DNA of 5,336 bases from JBBQTU01 sp038213005 (GTDB lineage: Bacteria > Planctomycetota > Phycisphaerae > Tepidisphaerales > Tepidisphaeraceae): contig JBBQTU010000252.1 in NCBI GenBank assembly GCA_038213005.1, positions 1 through 5,336 of the forward strand. Direction: 5' to 3'. A program made the translations under genes and the position numbers. Below the pieces are notes generated by a model. That model had not been told where the DNA came from and ran no database searches. It saw only the letters and a program-made list of their open reading frames with translations. This document shows, one piece after another, positions 1 through 4,894 of this stretch; position 1 is the first letter of the stretch, and every line of letters begins with the position of its first letter.

Positions 1-30
1 CCGAAACGCGGAGCCAAGTGAGGGCGCCGA

Positions 31-60
31 GTGTCTCATAGTGTCTCAAAGTGTCTCACG
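31..60. repeat. Three tandem 10-bp repeats, GTGTCTCAWA type
   Basis: Units at 31-40 (GTGTCTCATA), 41-50 (GTGTCTCAAA) and 51-60 (GTGTCTCACG) share GTGTCTCA exactly and differ only in the last two bases. The spacing of 10 bp is close to one helical turn. No function can be assigned; the array could be a protein-binding array or simple slippage. Confidence 0.8.
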
Positions 61-88
61 GCCGCTGGCTTGGCGGCGTGCGGGGAAT

Positions 89-110
89 CCGCCAGTGAGG
101 GCACTGGCGG
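89..110. repeat. Perfect 9-bp inverted repeat with 4-base loop
   Basis: CCGCCAGTG (89-97) and CACTGGCGG (102-110) are exact reverse complements around the loop AGGG. It would form a very stable hairpin. No T-run follows on either strand, so it is not a standard intrinsic terminator. Confidence 0.75.
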
Positions 111-144
111 CACTTGAGCGGTATTCGGATTTCAAAGAGCAATA

Positions 145-160
145 CACTACGGGGGTAGTG
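145..160. repeat. 6-bp inverted repeat with GGGG loop
   Basis: CACTAC (145-150) and GTAGTG (155-160) pair perfectly around GGGG. It lies 34 bases after the stronger hairpin at 89-110. No associated T-run or gene end is visible. Confidence 0.5.
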
Positions 161-203
161 CCTGGCTGGGGCCTCATCGCCGTGGCCAGAGAGGGGATGG
201 GGA

Positions 204-231
204 AATGCTGAATGCTGAATGCTGAATGCTA
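204..231. repeat. Four tandem 7-bp repeats AATGCTG
   Basis: Units AATGCTG at 204-210, 211-217 and 218-224 are followed by AATGCTA at 225-231. The last unit forms a small hairpin with the following ATTCAG (222-227 with 233-238). Such GCTGAAT or ATTCAGC heptamer arrays are simple-sequence repeats seen in spacers of some environmental bacteria. They produce a spurious short ORF on the minus strand. Confidence 0.85.
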
Positions 232-266
232 AATTCAGAAACACATCCCTCTACCATTCAGGGGTT

Positions 267-298
267 TGTTGCGTTTTTCCCGCGTTGAAAACGCAACA
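267..298. terminator. 11-bp inverted repeat, possible terminator-like hairpin after the sigma gene
   Basis: TGTTGCGTTTT (267-277) and AAAACGCAACA (288-298) are exact reverse complements with a 10-base loop. The structure sits about 130 bases beyond the TGA at 427 that appears to be the original end of the sigma gene. The stem contains T and A runs, but no U-tract follows it in either direction, so intrinsic termination is uncertain. It could instead stabilise the 3' end of the message. Confidence 0.4.
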
Positions 299-426
299 CG
301 GGCGCGAACGGGATGGCTGGAAGTGGCGGACTGGAAGGGAGTTAGAAGGTTCGGCGGGAACGCTGAATAATTCTGTGCGGAATTTCTGAGCAGGATTATG
401 CCGAGTGCGCACGGGTCAAATTGCAG

Positions 427-546
427 TCAGCGTAGGAGTTTGTCGAACTCCTCCTTGCCTGGCACAAAGCGAGTGTCGCCGTCGGCGACGCCTACGGAGA
501 TGCCGGCCGGGAGATTAGGACCGAGGCTGGTGGTTGGCCAGTTGTC
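427..546 (-). pseudogene. Displaced C-terminal tail of the sigma factor fusion
   Basis: In a different frame from the main sigma ORF, the minus strand reads NWPTTSLGPNLPAG, then ISVGVADGDTRFV and PGKEEFDKLLR, with TGA at 427-429. Planctomycete pseudopilin-like tails characteristically end with a strand of the form 'G.NVGFADGHVEFV......F..LL', so this is very probably the original end of the sigma gene. It lies about 200 bases beyond the premature stop at 746-748. Its frame is closed upstream by a TGA at 574-576, and it has no start of its own. The intervening DNA includes a foreign gene fragment. Removing 61 bases (one GCCAGTTG-to-GCCAGTTG unit) would bring the tail into the sigma frame. Confidence 0.7.
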
Positions 547-605
547 CCAAGCGTTACCTCCGCGACGCCCGCATCACCACGATCTACGAAGGCACCAGCC
601 AGTTG
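537..605. repeat. 8-bp direct repeat GCCAGTTG bracketing the inserted fragment
   Basis: GCCAGTTG occurs at 537-544, in the sigma tail, and at 598-605, inside the acyl-CoA dehydrogenase signature. The unit length is 61 bp. A third copy, extended to GCCAGTTGC, lies at 819-827 in the intact sigma frame and matches 598-606. Because 61 is one more than a multiple of three, loss of one unit would shift the tail into the sigma frame. The repeats are short enough to be microhomology at a recombination junction, or chance. Confidence 0.4.
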
Positions 606-611
606 CAGGTC
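549..611 (+). pseudogene. Fragment of an acyl-CoA dehydrogenase gene (C-terminal signature)
   Basis: On the plus strand, antisense to the sigma gene, 21 codons read K-RYL-RDARITTIYEGTSQLQ-V. This is the highly conserved C-terminal signature of acyl-CoA dehydrogenases (RDA.I..IYEGTS..Q), where the glutamate-glycine-threonine region lies by the flavin and active site. The match is far too long for chance. Before it, at about 546, no dehydrogenase sequence is recognisable. After it, the frame continues LLLGQDDALLEELPAC to TGA at 660-662, which could be a divergent natural end or unrelated sequence. The rest of the roughly 380-residue enzyme is missing, so this is a fragment with no function. It sits exactly where the sigma C-terminus is broken. 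Confidence 0.8.
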
Positions 612-745
612 CTTCTCCTTGGCCAGGACGATGCCCTTCTGGAGGAGTTGCCGGCCTGCTGACCGATGGCGTGCCGGTCGAATACAAAGACCCCCAATTG
701 CCCGCCCCTGGCCGCTTCCCTGGGCAAGAATGCCGCCGGCGGCAG

Positions 746-3196
746 TCATTTGACGCTCACACATGGCGAACGGATCTTGCCTTGTTGCGGGCGACGATAG
801 GTGTAGCCGGGTTTGGCCGCCAGTTGCCTGGGGTTCTGCAGGTCTTCGGACTTGATGTAGTTCTCATCGACGAGTGTTTGCAGGCTCGCCGGCCACTGGC
901 CGTTGTGACGCTTGGCGTAGCGGAGGCATCCCTGGACGATGCTGTACAGATGCCGCTGAGAGGCGTTGCGGGCCTGATGTTCCTTCGCTTCGGGAGTGCC
1001 TTCAAGGAAGCTGACGATTTTTACAGAGGTGCCGTCGCCGGGCAGGGGAGCGCCGGCTGGCCAGTCGAAGAAGGAAGGAGATATCTCGCCCTCGGCGTCG
1101 AGGTAGATATGGGTTTTGCCAAGGGTCTTGGGATACCAGTGGCCGTCGGCGGTGCGGGCGAAGGCGGTGATGGATCGGTCGGCGGTGATTCTGGGCTCGG
1201 GTCCAGGCTTGACGGGCTGCGGGCGAGCGTAGTATTCGGTAGGATTGCCAACCATGTCCCGGGGCGCCTGGTTGTACCATCGCTGCTTCTGGCGCTCGGC
1301 GAGGCGGGCGGCATCTTCGGCGGGCGTGGTCATCATGGAAAGCATCGGCGGAGTGAGCCAGCCGGCGCGGATTCGCGAACCGCCGTCGGTGGTGCTGTAG
1401 TTGAAGCCCACCTGGGCGAGCTGGTCGTGATAGGTCATCACGACGTGCGATACCGGCGCGTCGAGGGATTCAAGGCAGTAGGGCGCGGAGAGAGGTGTCA
1501 GCGAGGATGGGTCTTTGACCTCGAAGAGGTCGCGTTCTCGCAGCATGCCGCCCAGATCCATCTCGTCCAGCCGCCAGCGGTCGCCGTCGCGGATATTGCG
1601 GTAGCGAGGAAACCGATCACCTTCCGGAAAGACGGCCATGCGGTAGTGCTGAAGAGCTTCACGGGCCTGGCAGTATCGCTCCGCGATCTTGCGCAATTCG
1701 GGATCCAGGCGCGGGAAGATGCCTTCACGGACGTCGGTGTAGCCTGGCGGCCCCTTGAGTTCAAAGAGTCCCGGCGGCAACTTGGGATTGAGGACAACAT
1801 CGCAGTCGGTGAGGCTCTGTGGTTCTACCATCTCCACCCGGCGGCATGCGCCGGTGGGGTCGTAGGAGAGGAAGACGCGAGCCTGTCCGAATAGAGGCAG
1901 GGAAGCACCTGTGCCGGCCGGCGTGGGCTCACCGGCGCGACAGGCTTCGAAGCGGCGAAGAGCGGGAGCGGTAGTCGGCGCCGTGGCCGGCCGGGGATTC
2001 GCGTCCCTTGCTTCCAGGACGATCGTGGTCTTCGGCGCACCGGTGAGTTCGATGGTGACCGGCGGCGGCAGTGTGCCCGGAGCCGGCGGGCGCAGGGCGG
2101 CGAGCATCAGAATGGTGGCAGTCATCGGATCCTGGCGCGTGGTGGGTTCGATCAGGAAGAGCTTGGAGCGAGTGTCGGAGTTTAGTCTGAAGCCGTCGCT
2201 GATCACATCGGGCGGTTTGCCCGCGTCGACCGTGCCATCCGCCTGCAGATACTCAATCCGCGCGCTATCGGGATTCTGAAAATAGAGACGGGCATACATG
2301 GGCGGCCGGTCCTTGCTCTCGCCGCGTAGCGTGATGATGGCAGTGTCGGGCAGAAGCGGGTTGGCCATCATTGTCGTGGGGGCCGAGGTGGGATCGGCCG
2401 CGGGGAGGGTGGCGGCGACGGGCCTGGGGCGATTAGGTGCGTGGTCTGATCGCAGCGATGGCAGGGTGGCGCCGGCGATGATTGTCAGAACGGCGGCCAC
2501 GCTCGCGGCCACCGTCCAGACTGTGTGCGCCATGGTCTTGCGCACGGCGGACGCCAAAGCGCTGGCGCAGGGGGAAGCCGGTGCGCCAAGAAGCCCCAAA
2601 GGTGCCTGCCGCGCGGCTTCTATGGCCAGAGTACTGCTGAGTGCTGAGCCCGAGACGTCATGCCCATGGCGGATGAACCAGTCGCGGAGTCTTTCGACGG
2701 CGCGCTGACCGCGTTTGGTCGCGGCGGCGACGGACAGGCCGAGTGCGGCGGCTACCTGGTCGAGCGACTGATTCTGCAGGTAGCGCAGGACAACCACATC
2801 GCGATCGGTCTTATTCAGTGTCGCCAGTGCGGGGTCGAGCAGGGGCAGAAGATCGGCCGCGGAGGCAGACGCAGGTGAACAGGTTTGCGGGCGCATGTTG
2901 GCAGCCTCCCTTTCGTGCTTCTGTCGACGGGCTTCGAGACGACGTGCGGCCTTGGCGCAGAGGCAGGTGGACTTGTAGAGCCATCCGCCCAGACTCCCGC
3001 GGCTCTGCAAACTCACGGCTTTCTGTGCCAGGAGGAGGAAGACCGCCTGGGTCACGTCCTCGGCCTGGGCGGGCGCCAGCCGGGCGGCGGTGGCATAGAC
3101 CATCGTGATGTGACATTCACGAAGGCGCGTGAAGGCCGCGCGATCGCCGTCCAGATAGGCCTTGAGCAACTGTGAATCGGTCAGCGTCTGTGTCAT
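746..3196 (-). CDS. ECF-type RNA polymerase sigma factor fused to a membrane segment and extracytoplasmic domains
   Basis: A sigma-70 family ECF factor that would direct RNA polymerase to specific promoters, here tethered to the membrane. Region 2 is at about residues 10-86, with YLDGDRAAFTRL (14-25), AEDVTQAVFLLLAQKA (45-60) and GGWLYKSTCLCAKAARR (70-86). Region 4 is at about 115-172, with RDVVVLRYL (132-140) and the helix-turn-helix SLDQVAAALGLSVAAATKRG (144-163). One transmembrane helix lies at about 224-245. The C-terminal part should be outside: a beta-rich LolA-like stretch (about 283-480, ITLRGESKDRPPMYARLYF), an unassigned middle, and a pseudopilin-like segment (about 743-801, YSIVQGCLRYAKRHNGQWP...GYTYRRP). 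The start is ATG at 3194-3196, overlapping the upstream TGA; the nearest Shine-Dalgarno-like GGGTG is only about 2 bases away, so coupling is likely. The C-terminus is abnormal: the frame ends in GKIRSPCVSVK, and a family-type tail reappears out of frame downstream. The truncated protein keeps all sigma and membrane parts. Its target genes and signal are unknown. Confidence 0.88.
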   Translation of the reverse strand: MTQTLTDSQLLKAYLDGDRAAFTRLRECHITMVYATAARLAPAQAEDVTQAVFLLLAQKAVSLQSRGSLGGWLYKSTCLCAKAARRLEARRQKHEREAANMRPQTCSPASASAADLLPLLDPALATLNKTDRDVVVLRYLQNQSLDQVAAALGLSVAAATKRGQRAVERLRDWFIRHGHDVSGSALSSTLAIEAARQAPLGLLGAPASPCASALASAVRKTMAHTVWTVAASVAAVLTIIAGATLPSLRSDHAPNRPRPVAATLPAADPTSAPTTMMANPLLPDTAIITLRGESKDRPPMYARLYFQNPDSARIEYLQADGTVDAGKPPDVISDGFRLNSDTRSKLFLIEPTTRQDPMTATILMLAALRPPAPGTLPPPVTIELTGAPKTTIVLEARDANPRPATAPTTAPALRRFEACRAGEPTPAGTGASLPLFGQARVFLSYDPTGACRRVEMVEPQSLTDCDVVLNPKLPPGLFELKGPPGYTDVREGIFPRLDPELRKIAERYCQAREALQHYRMAVFPEGDRFPRYRNIRDGDRWRLDEMDLGGMLRERDLFEVKDPSSLTPLSAPYCLESLDAPVSHVVMTYHDQLAQVGFNYSTTDGGSRIRAGWLTPPMLSMMTTPAEDAARLAERQKQRWYNQAPRDMVGNPTEYYARPQPVKPGPEPRITADRSITAFARTADGHWYPKTLGKTHIYLDAEGEISPSFFDWPAGAPLPGDGTSVKIVSFLEGTPEAKEHQARNASQRHLYSIVQGCLRYAKRHNGQWPASLQTLVDENYIKSEDLQNPRQLAAKPGYTYRRPQQGKIRSPCVSVK

Positions 3197-3348
3197 CTCA
3201 CCCTATTCTGTCCGGCGAGGCCGATTGAGGACAGGATTCTGCGCGGAATGACATCGTAGACCCAGTAGTTCCGGGTGCAGATCAGGATGGTGGCGATGCA
3301 GCGAACCAGAGACACGACCGACAGGAGGGCGAAGATGGGACGCTTCAT
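3193..3348 (-). CDS. Small single-helix membrane protein, hypothetical (51 aa), overlapping the sigma gene
   Basis: I do not recognise a named gene. ATG at 3346-3348 is preceded at 10 bases spacing by a good Shine-Dalgarno (AAGGA, 3359-3363), so this start is preferred over the upstream in-frame ATG at 3430-3432. The product starts MKRPIFALLSVVSLVRCI and has one hydrophobic segment at about residues 4-25, then a mixed tail with NYWVYDVIPRR and a basic end. The beginning resembles a class of planctomycete hypothetical proteins that start with a basic N-terminus, LLS..SL, a hydrophobic run and a RSYW-like motif. Those are usually longer, so this may be a truncated copy. Its TGA (3193-3195) overlaps the sigma ATG (3194-3196) as ATGA, which suggests translational coupling. 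It could be a real accessory peptide of the membrane-anchored sigma factor or simply a remnant; the sequence does not decide. Confidence 0.45.
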   Translation of the reverse strand: MKRPIFALLSVVSLVRCIATILICTRNYWVYDVIPRRILSSIGLAGQNRVR

Positions 3349-3432
3349 GCGATCGGCTTCCTTACCGGATCGGCGGGAATCGGCGTCTTGTGGCGGTGGT
3401 GTGGAAGGCTTCGGCCGAGGCGGCCGAGCCAC

Positions 3433-3600
3433 GGACTCGCACTCACGGCCGCGGCCATAGTATTCGCCATCCTCAAACTAGATCACGGACTGATACCGCT
3501 GGGCCAAGGCACGCCCATGCTCCAGATGTTTTGGATCGAGGGGCTTGTGGATGTCGACCGCGGGCTTACGGCGCTTTGGCGGCGAGTTTGTAGTAGACAT
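3433..3600 (-). pseudogene. Decayed HicB-family antitoxin-like gene with an in-frame TAG
   Basis: HicB antitoxins pair a partial RNase-H-like fold, which neutralises the HicA mRNA interferase, with a DNA-binding part that represses the operon. From ATG at 3598-3600 the frame reads MSTTNSPPKRRKP, then DPKHLEHGRALAQRYQSVI, a TAG at 3478-3480, and directly FEDGEYYGRGRE. The order 'LA.RYQ.VI-x-FEDGEYYGRG.E' fits a HicB type I recall from planctomycetes, in which x is often tryptophan. A TGG to TAG change would therefore explain the stop. The rest of the domain (the ELP..DGKT-like strand, helices and DNA-binding tail) is missing: after GRGRE the frame runs into a proline- and arginine-rich stretch with no similarity I recognise. 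It is thus broken by both nonsense mutation and truncation. The same frame continues without another stop into the 51-codon ORF that begins at 3348. The family call is moderate and rests on a short stretch. Confidence 0.45.
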
Positions 3601-3658
3601 GCTTGACCTCGTTATGGTGCACGGGAATGACAACTGGCAAACATCCCGTCTCGGTATA
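3566..3658 (-). pseudogene. Gene fragment of unknown family, possibly the end of a HicA-like toxin
   Basis: The minus-strand frame ending with TAA at 3566-3568 encodes a protein-like ending, GCLPVV followed by IPVHHNEVKHVYYK and LAAKAP. No ATG lies in this frame nearby, and the residues before GCLPVV (up to about 3720) look like random GC-rich translation, so only a C-terminal remnant is credible. The VIPVH stretch recalls the V.VP.H strand of small HicA-type RNA-binding toxins. The stop overlaps the ATG of the next frame (3598-3600) by about 35 bases, which is the gene order and overlap expected of hicA-hicB operons. The family assignment is a guess from context; calling it a fragment is safer than naming it. 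Confidence 0.3.
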
Positions 3659-3740
3659 TGGTGCGACCCGGAGCGCCAGCCGGTATCCCCTGGATTCAGA
3701 GTTTTCGGACCTCGGCGAATCGCACCGGACTGGGCCTGAC

Positions 3741-3765
3741 ACTAGTATACCTGGTGATATACGGG
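3741..3765. promoter_or_regulatory. AT-rich patch with TATACT and a short inverted repeat
   Basis: This is an AT-rich island in GC-rich surroundings, just downstream of the Sua5 stop. It contains the palindrome ACTAGT (3741-3746) and an inverted pair GTATA/TATAC (3745-3749 and 3758-3762). Read on the minus strand, TATACT (3744-3749) could be a -10 box for the decayed toxin-antitoxin region that follows, with no clear -35. Read on the plus strand, CTGACA (3736-3741) and TATACG (3758-3763) are 16 bases apart, but no plus-strand gene follows. Either reading is weak. Confidence 0.25.
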
Positions 3766-3795
3766 ATGCGGGGCGGCTGGTGCGGCTGGTTCGGG

Positions 3796-4821
3796 TCAGC
3801 CGATGTTTGCGCCTGAGTCGGGCTCGGACGATGTCGGCTGGGTAGCCCGGCGGAGTCGGTCGTGGATGGCCAGCCAGTCGGGGGTGTCGGGGGGCCATTG
3901 GACCCAGATCGCCGCTGGGCGAACCGCGTCGGCGGCGTGGAGGGCGTGGTAGAGGCGCCTGGCGTAGTTGTCGGGGTCGGTGGGCATCTCAACCACGCGG
4001 TGGCTTGGGGACAGGGCAGCGCGGAGCGGATCATCAGCGGGCAGGGGGCCAACCATCAGAAGGACGGCGGCCTCGCCTGGGTGTGTGCGGCACCATGTGG
4101 CCAGAGCGGGGCGGCTTGAGGGATCGAAACGATAGGCGGGCGCTACGGGCGAGTAGTGGATGGCATGCTGGCCGGGGGAGGTGGCGGCGACATGCTGGCT
4201 GGTGATCTGGGGCGTGTAGTCCACGTCGCCGATCGCTTCGCGGAGTTGCGACAGGGTGATGCCGCCAGGGCGGAGGAGTCGGGGGGTGGGGGTGGTGAGA
4301 TCCAGCACGGTGGATTCGATGCCCACGCGGCAGGGGCCACCATCGAGGATCATCTGCACGCGGTGGCCGAGTTGCTGGCGGACGTGATCGGCGGTGGTGG
4401 GGCTGACGCGGGTGGACCGGTTGGCACTGGGGGCGGCGATGGGGCCGTCAAAGGCGGCGATCAGCGCCTGTGCCAGGGGGTGATCCGGCGAGCGGAGGGC
4501 AACCGTGTCCCGGCCGGCGGTGGCCTGGTCGACGATCTCTGAGCGTTTCTTCACGACCAGGGTGAGCGGGCCGGGCCAGAAGAGGCTGGCGAGCTGCTCG
4601 GCCAGTGGTGGCCAGTGTGCGGCGTAGCGGCCGGCCATGGCGGCGCCGGTGACATGGACGATCAGGGGATTGGTGGCGGGGCGACCTTTGGCCGAGAAGA
4701 TGCCAAGGACCGCCTTGGCCGATCGCGCATCGGCACCGAGGCCATAGACGGTCTCGGTGGGGAATGCCACGAGCCCGCCTCGCTCAAGAATGTCGGCCGC
4801 CAGGCGGATTTCGCTGTTCAT
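3796..4821 (-). CDS. Threonylcarbamoyl-AMP synthase, Sua5 type (YrdC plus Sua5 domain)
   Basis: Cytoplasmic enzyme that makes L-threonylcarbamoyl-AMP from threonine, bicarbonate and ATP, releasing pyrophosphate; the TsaD complex then transfers the group to A37 of ANN-decoding tRNAs (t6A). The 341 residues match the long Sua5 form rather than the roughly 200-residue TsaC form. The YrdC domain spans about 5-205: GGLVAFPTETVYGLGADA (15-32), the basic motif SAKGRP with K45 and R47, FWPGPLTLVV (81-90), PSANRS (131-136), GIESTVLDL (167-175) and LLRPGGIT (182-189). The linker SPGQHAIHYSP (215-225) corresponds to the Sua5 SPGM..HY.P loop that covers the active site. The smaller C-terminal Sua5 domain (about 228-320) contains YARRLYHALHAAD. 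The start is ATG at 4819-4821, just before the first helix of the domain. No Shine-Dalgarno sequence precedes it. All expected motifs are present, so the protein should be functional. The last 20 residues are a polar extension. Confidence 0.95.
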   Translation of the reverse strand: MNSEIRLAADILERGGLVAFPTETVYGLGADARSAKAVLGIFSAKGRPATNPLIVHVTGAAMAGRYAAHWPPLAEQLASLFWPGPLTLVVKKRSEIVDQATAGRDTVALRSPDHPLAQALIAAFDGPIAAPSANRSTRVSPTTADHVRQQLGHRVQMILDGGPCRVGIESTVLDLTTPTPRLLRPGGITLSQLREAIGDVDYTPQITSQHVAATSPGQHAIHYSPVAPAYRFDPSSRPALATWCRTHPGEAAVLLMVGPLPADDPLRAALSPSHRVVEMPTDPDNYARRLYHALHAADAVRPAAIWVQWPPDTPDWLAIHDRLRRATQPTSSEPDSGANIG

Positions 4822-4833
4822 GTTCGGGCAGGG

Positions 4834-4839
4834 AGTCTA
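4834..4839 (-). promoter_or_regulatory. Candidate -10 element for the Sua5 gene
   Basis: On the minus strand TGGTAGACT lies with its TAGACT hexamer ending 12 bases before the ATG, which would give a leader of only a few bases. No Shine-Dalgarno sequence lies between it and the start, so the message may be leaderless or nearly so. No good -35 is seen at 17 bases spacing; TTGCCA is present, but about 24 bases upstream. This is a visual match only. Confidence 0.3.
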
Positions 4840-4894
4840 CCACGATCTGCGGCTGTGTTCCTCTGGCAAGCCCGCGAATCCACGCGCTGCCAGC

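Larger units (their letters stand above)
1..426. other. Non-coding region downstream of the sigma gene
   Basis: No credible gene is seen in this stretch. It holds a triple 10-bp repeat (31-60), a perfect GC-rich hairpin (89-110), a smaller hairpin (145-160), a 7-bp tandem repeat (204-231) and an 11-bp stem hairpin (267-298). From 299 to 426 there is nothing I recognise beyond a short inverted pair, AATTC/GAATT, near 369-384. The clustering of repeats is typical of spacer DNA between accessory genes. Confidence 0.6.
3349..3795. other. Degenerate intergenic region between Sua5 and the sigma operon
   Basis: About 450 bases with no intact gene. It contains the AT-rich patch after the Sua5 stop, the toxin-like fragment, the HicB-like relic, and about 85 bases of proline- and arginine-rich translation with no recognised family. 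Several overlapping ORFs on both strands here (for example plus-strand 3388-3606) have no family features. The simplest reading is the remains of a small toxin-antitoxin module that lost function, leaving the sigma unit downstream. Confidence 0.5.

Noticed and set aside
1..21. Possible end of a plus-strand gene (PKRGAK then TGA)
   Set aside because: Only six codons are visible, which is not enough to support a gene.
31..60. CRISPR array
   Set aside because: The repeats are 10 bp, directly tandem and without spacers, and there are no cas genes.
56..244. Short minus-strand ORF starting MFLNLAFSIQHSAF
   Set aside because: Its beginning is translation of the AATGCTG tandem repeat and its remainder covers the two hairpins, so it is a repeat artefact.
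492..764. 90-codon minus-strand ORF just after the sigma stop, with LLQKGIVLAKEKDLQ
   Set aside because: The stretch looks protein-like, but its DLQLAG part is simply the antisense of the dehydrogenase signature and the rest has no recognisable family.
537..827. Insertion sequence or transposon as the cause of the sigma disruption
   Set aside because: No terminal inverted repeats or transposase coding are seen, and the dehydrogenase piece is ordinary gene sequence.
398..1894. 498-codon plus-strand ORF antisense to the sigma gene
   Set aside because: It has no domain-like motifs, its composition is that of a GC-rich shadow frame, and it reads through the sigma gene, the dehydrogenase fragment and the displaced tail alike.
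3388..3606. 72-codon plus-strand ORF with a hydrophobic run (ALTAAAIVFAILKL)
   Set aside because: It lies antisense to the HicB-like relic, has no clear ribosome site and no known family pattern.
4156..4542. 128-codon glycine-rich plus-strand ORF
   Set aside because: It is antisense to the well-supported Sua5 gene and its glycine-rich composition is what a GC-rich shadow frame gives.
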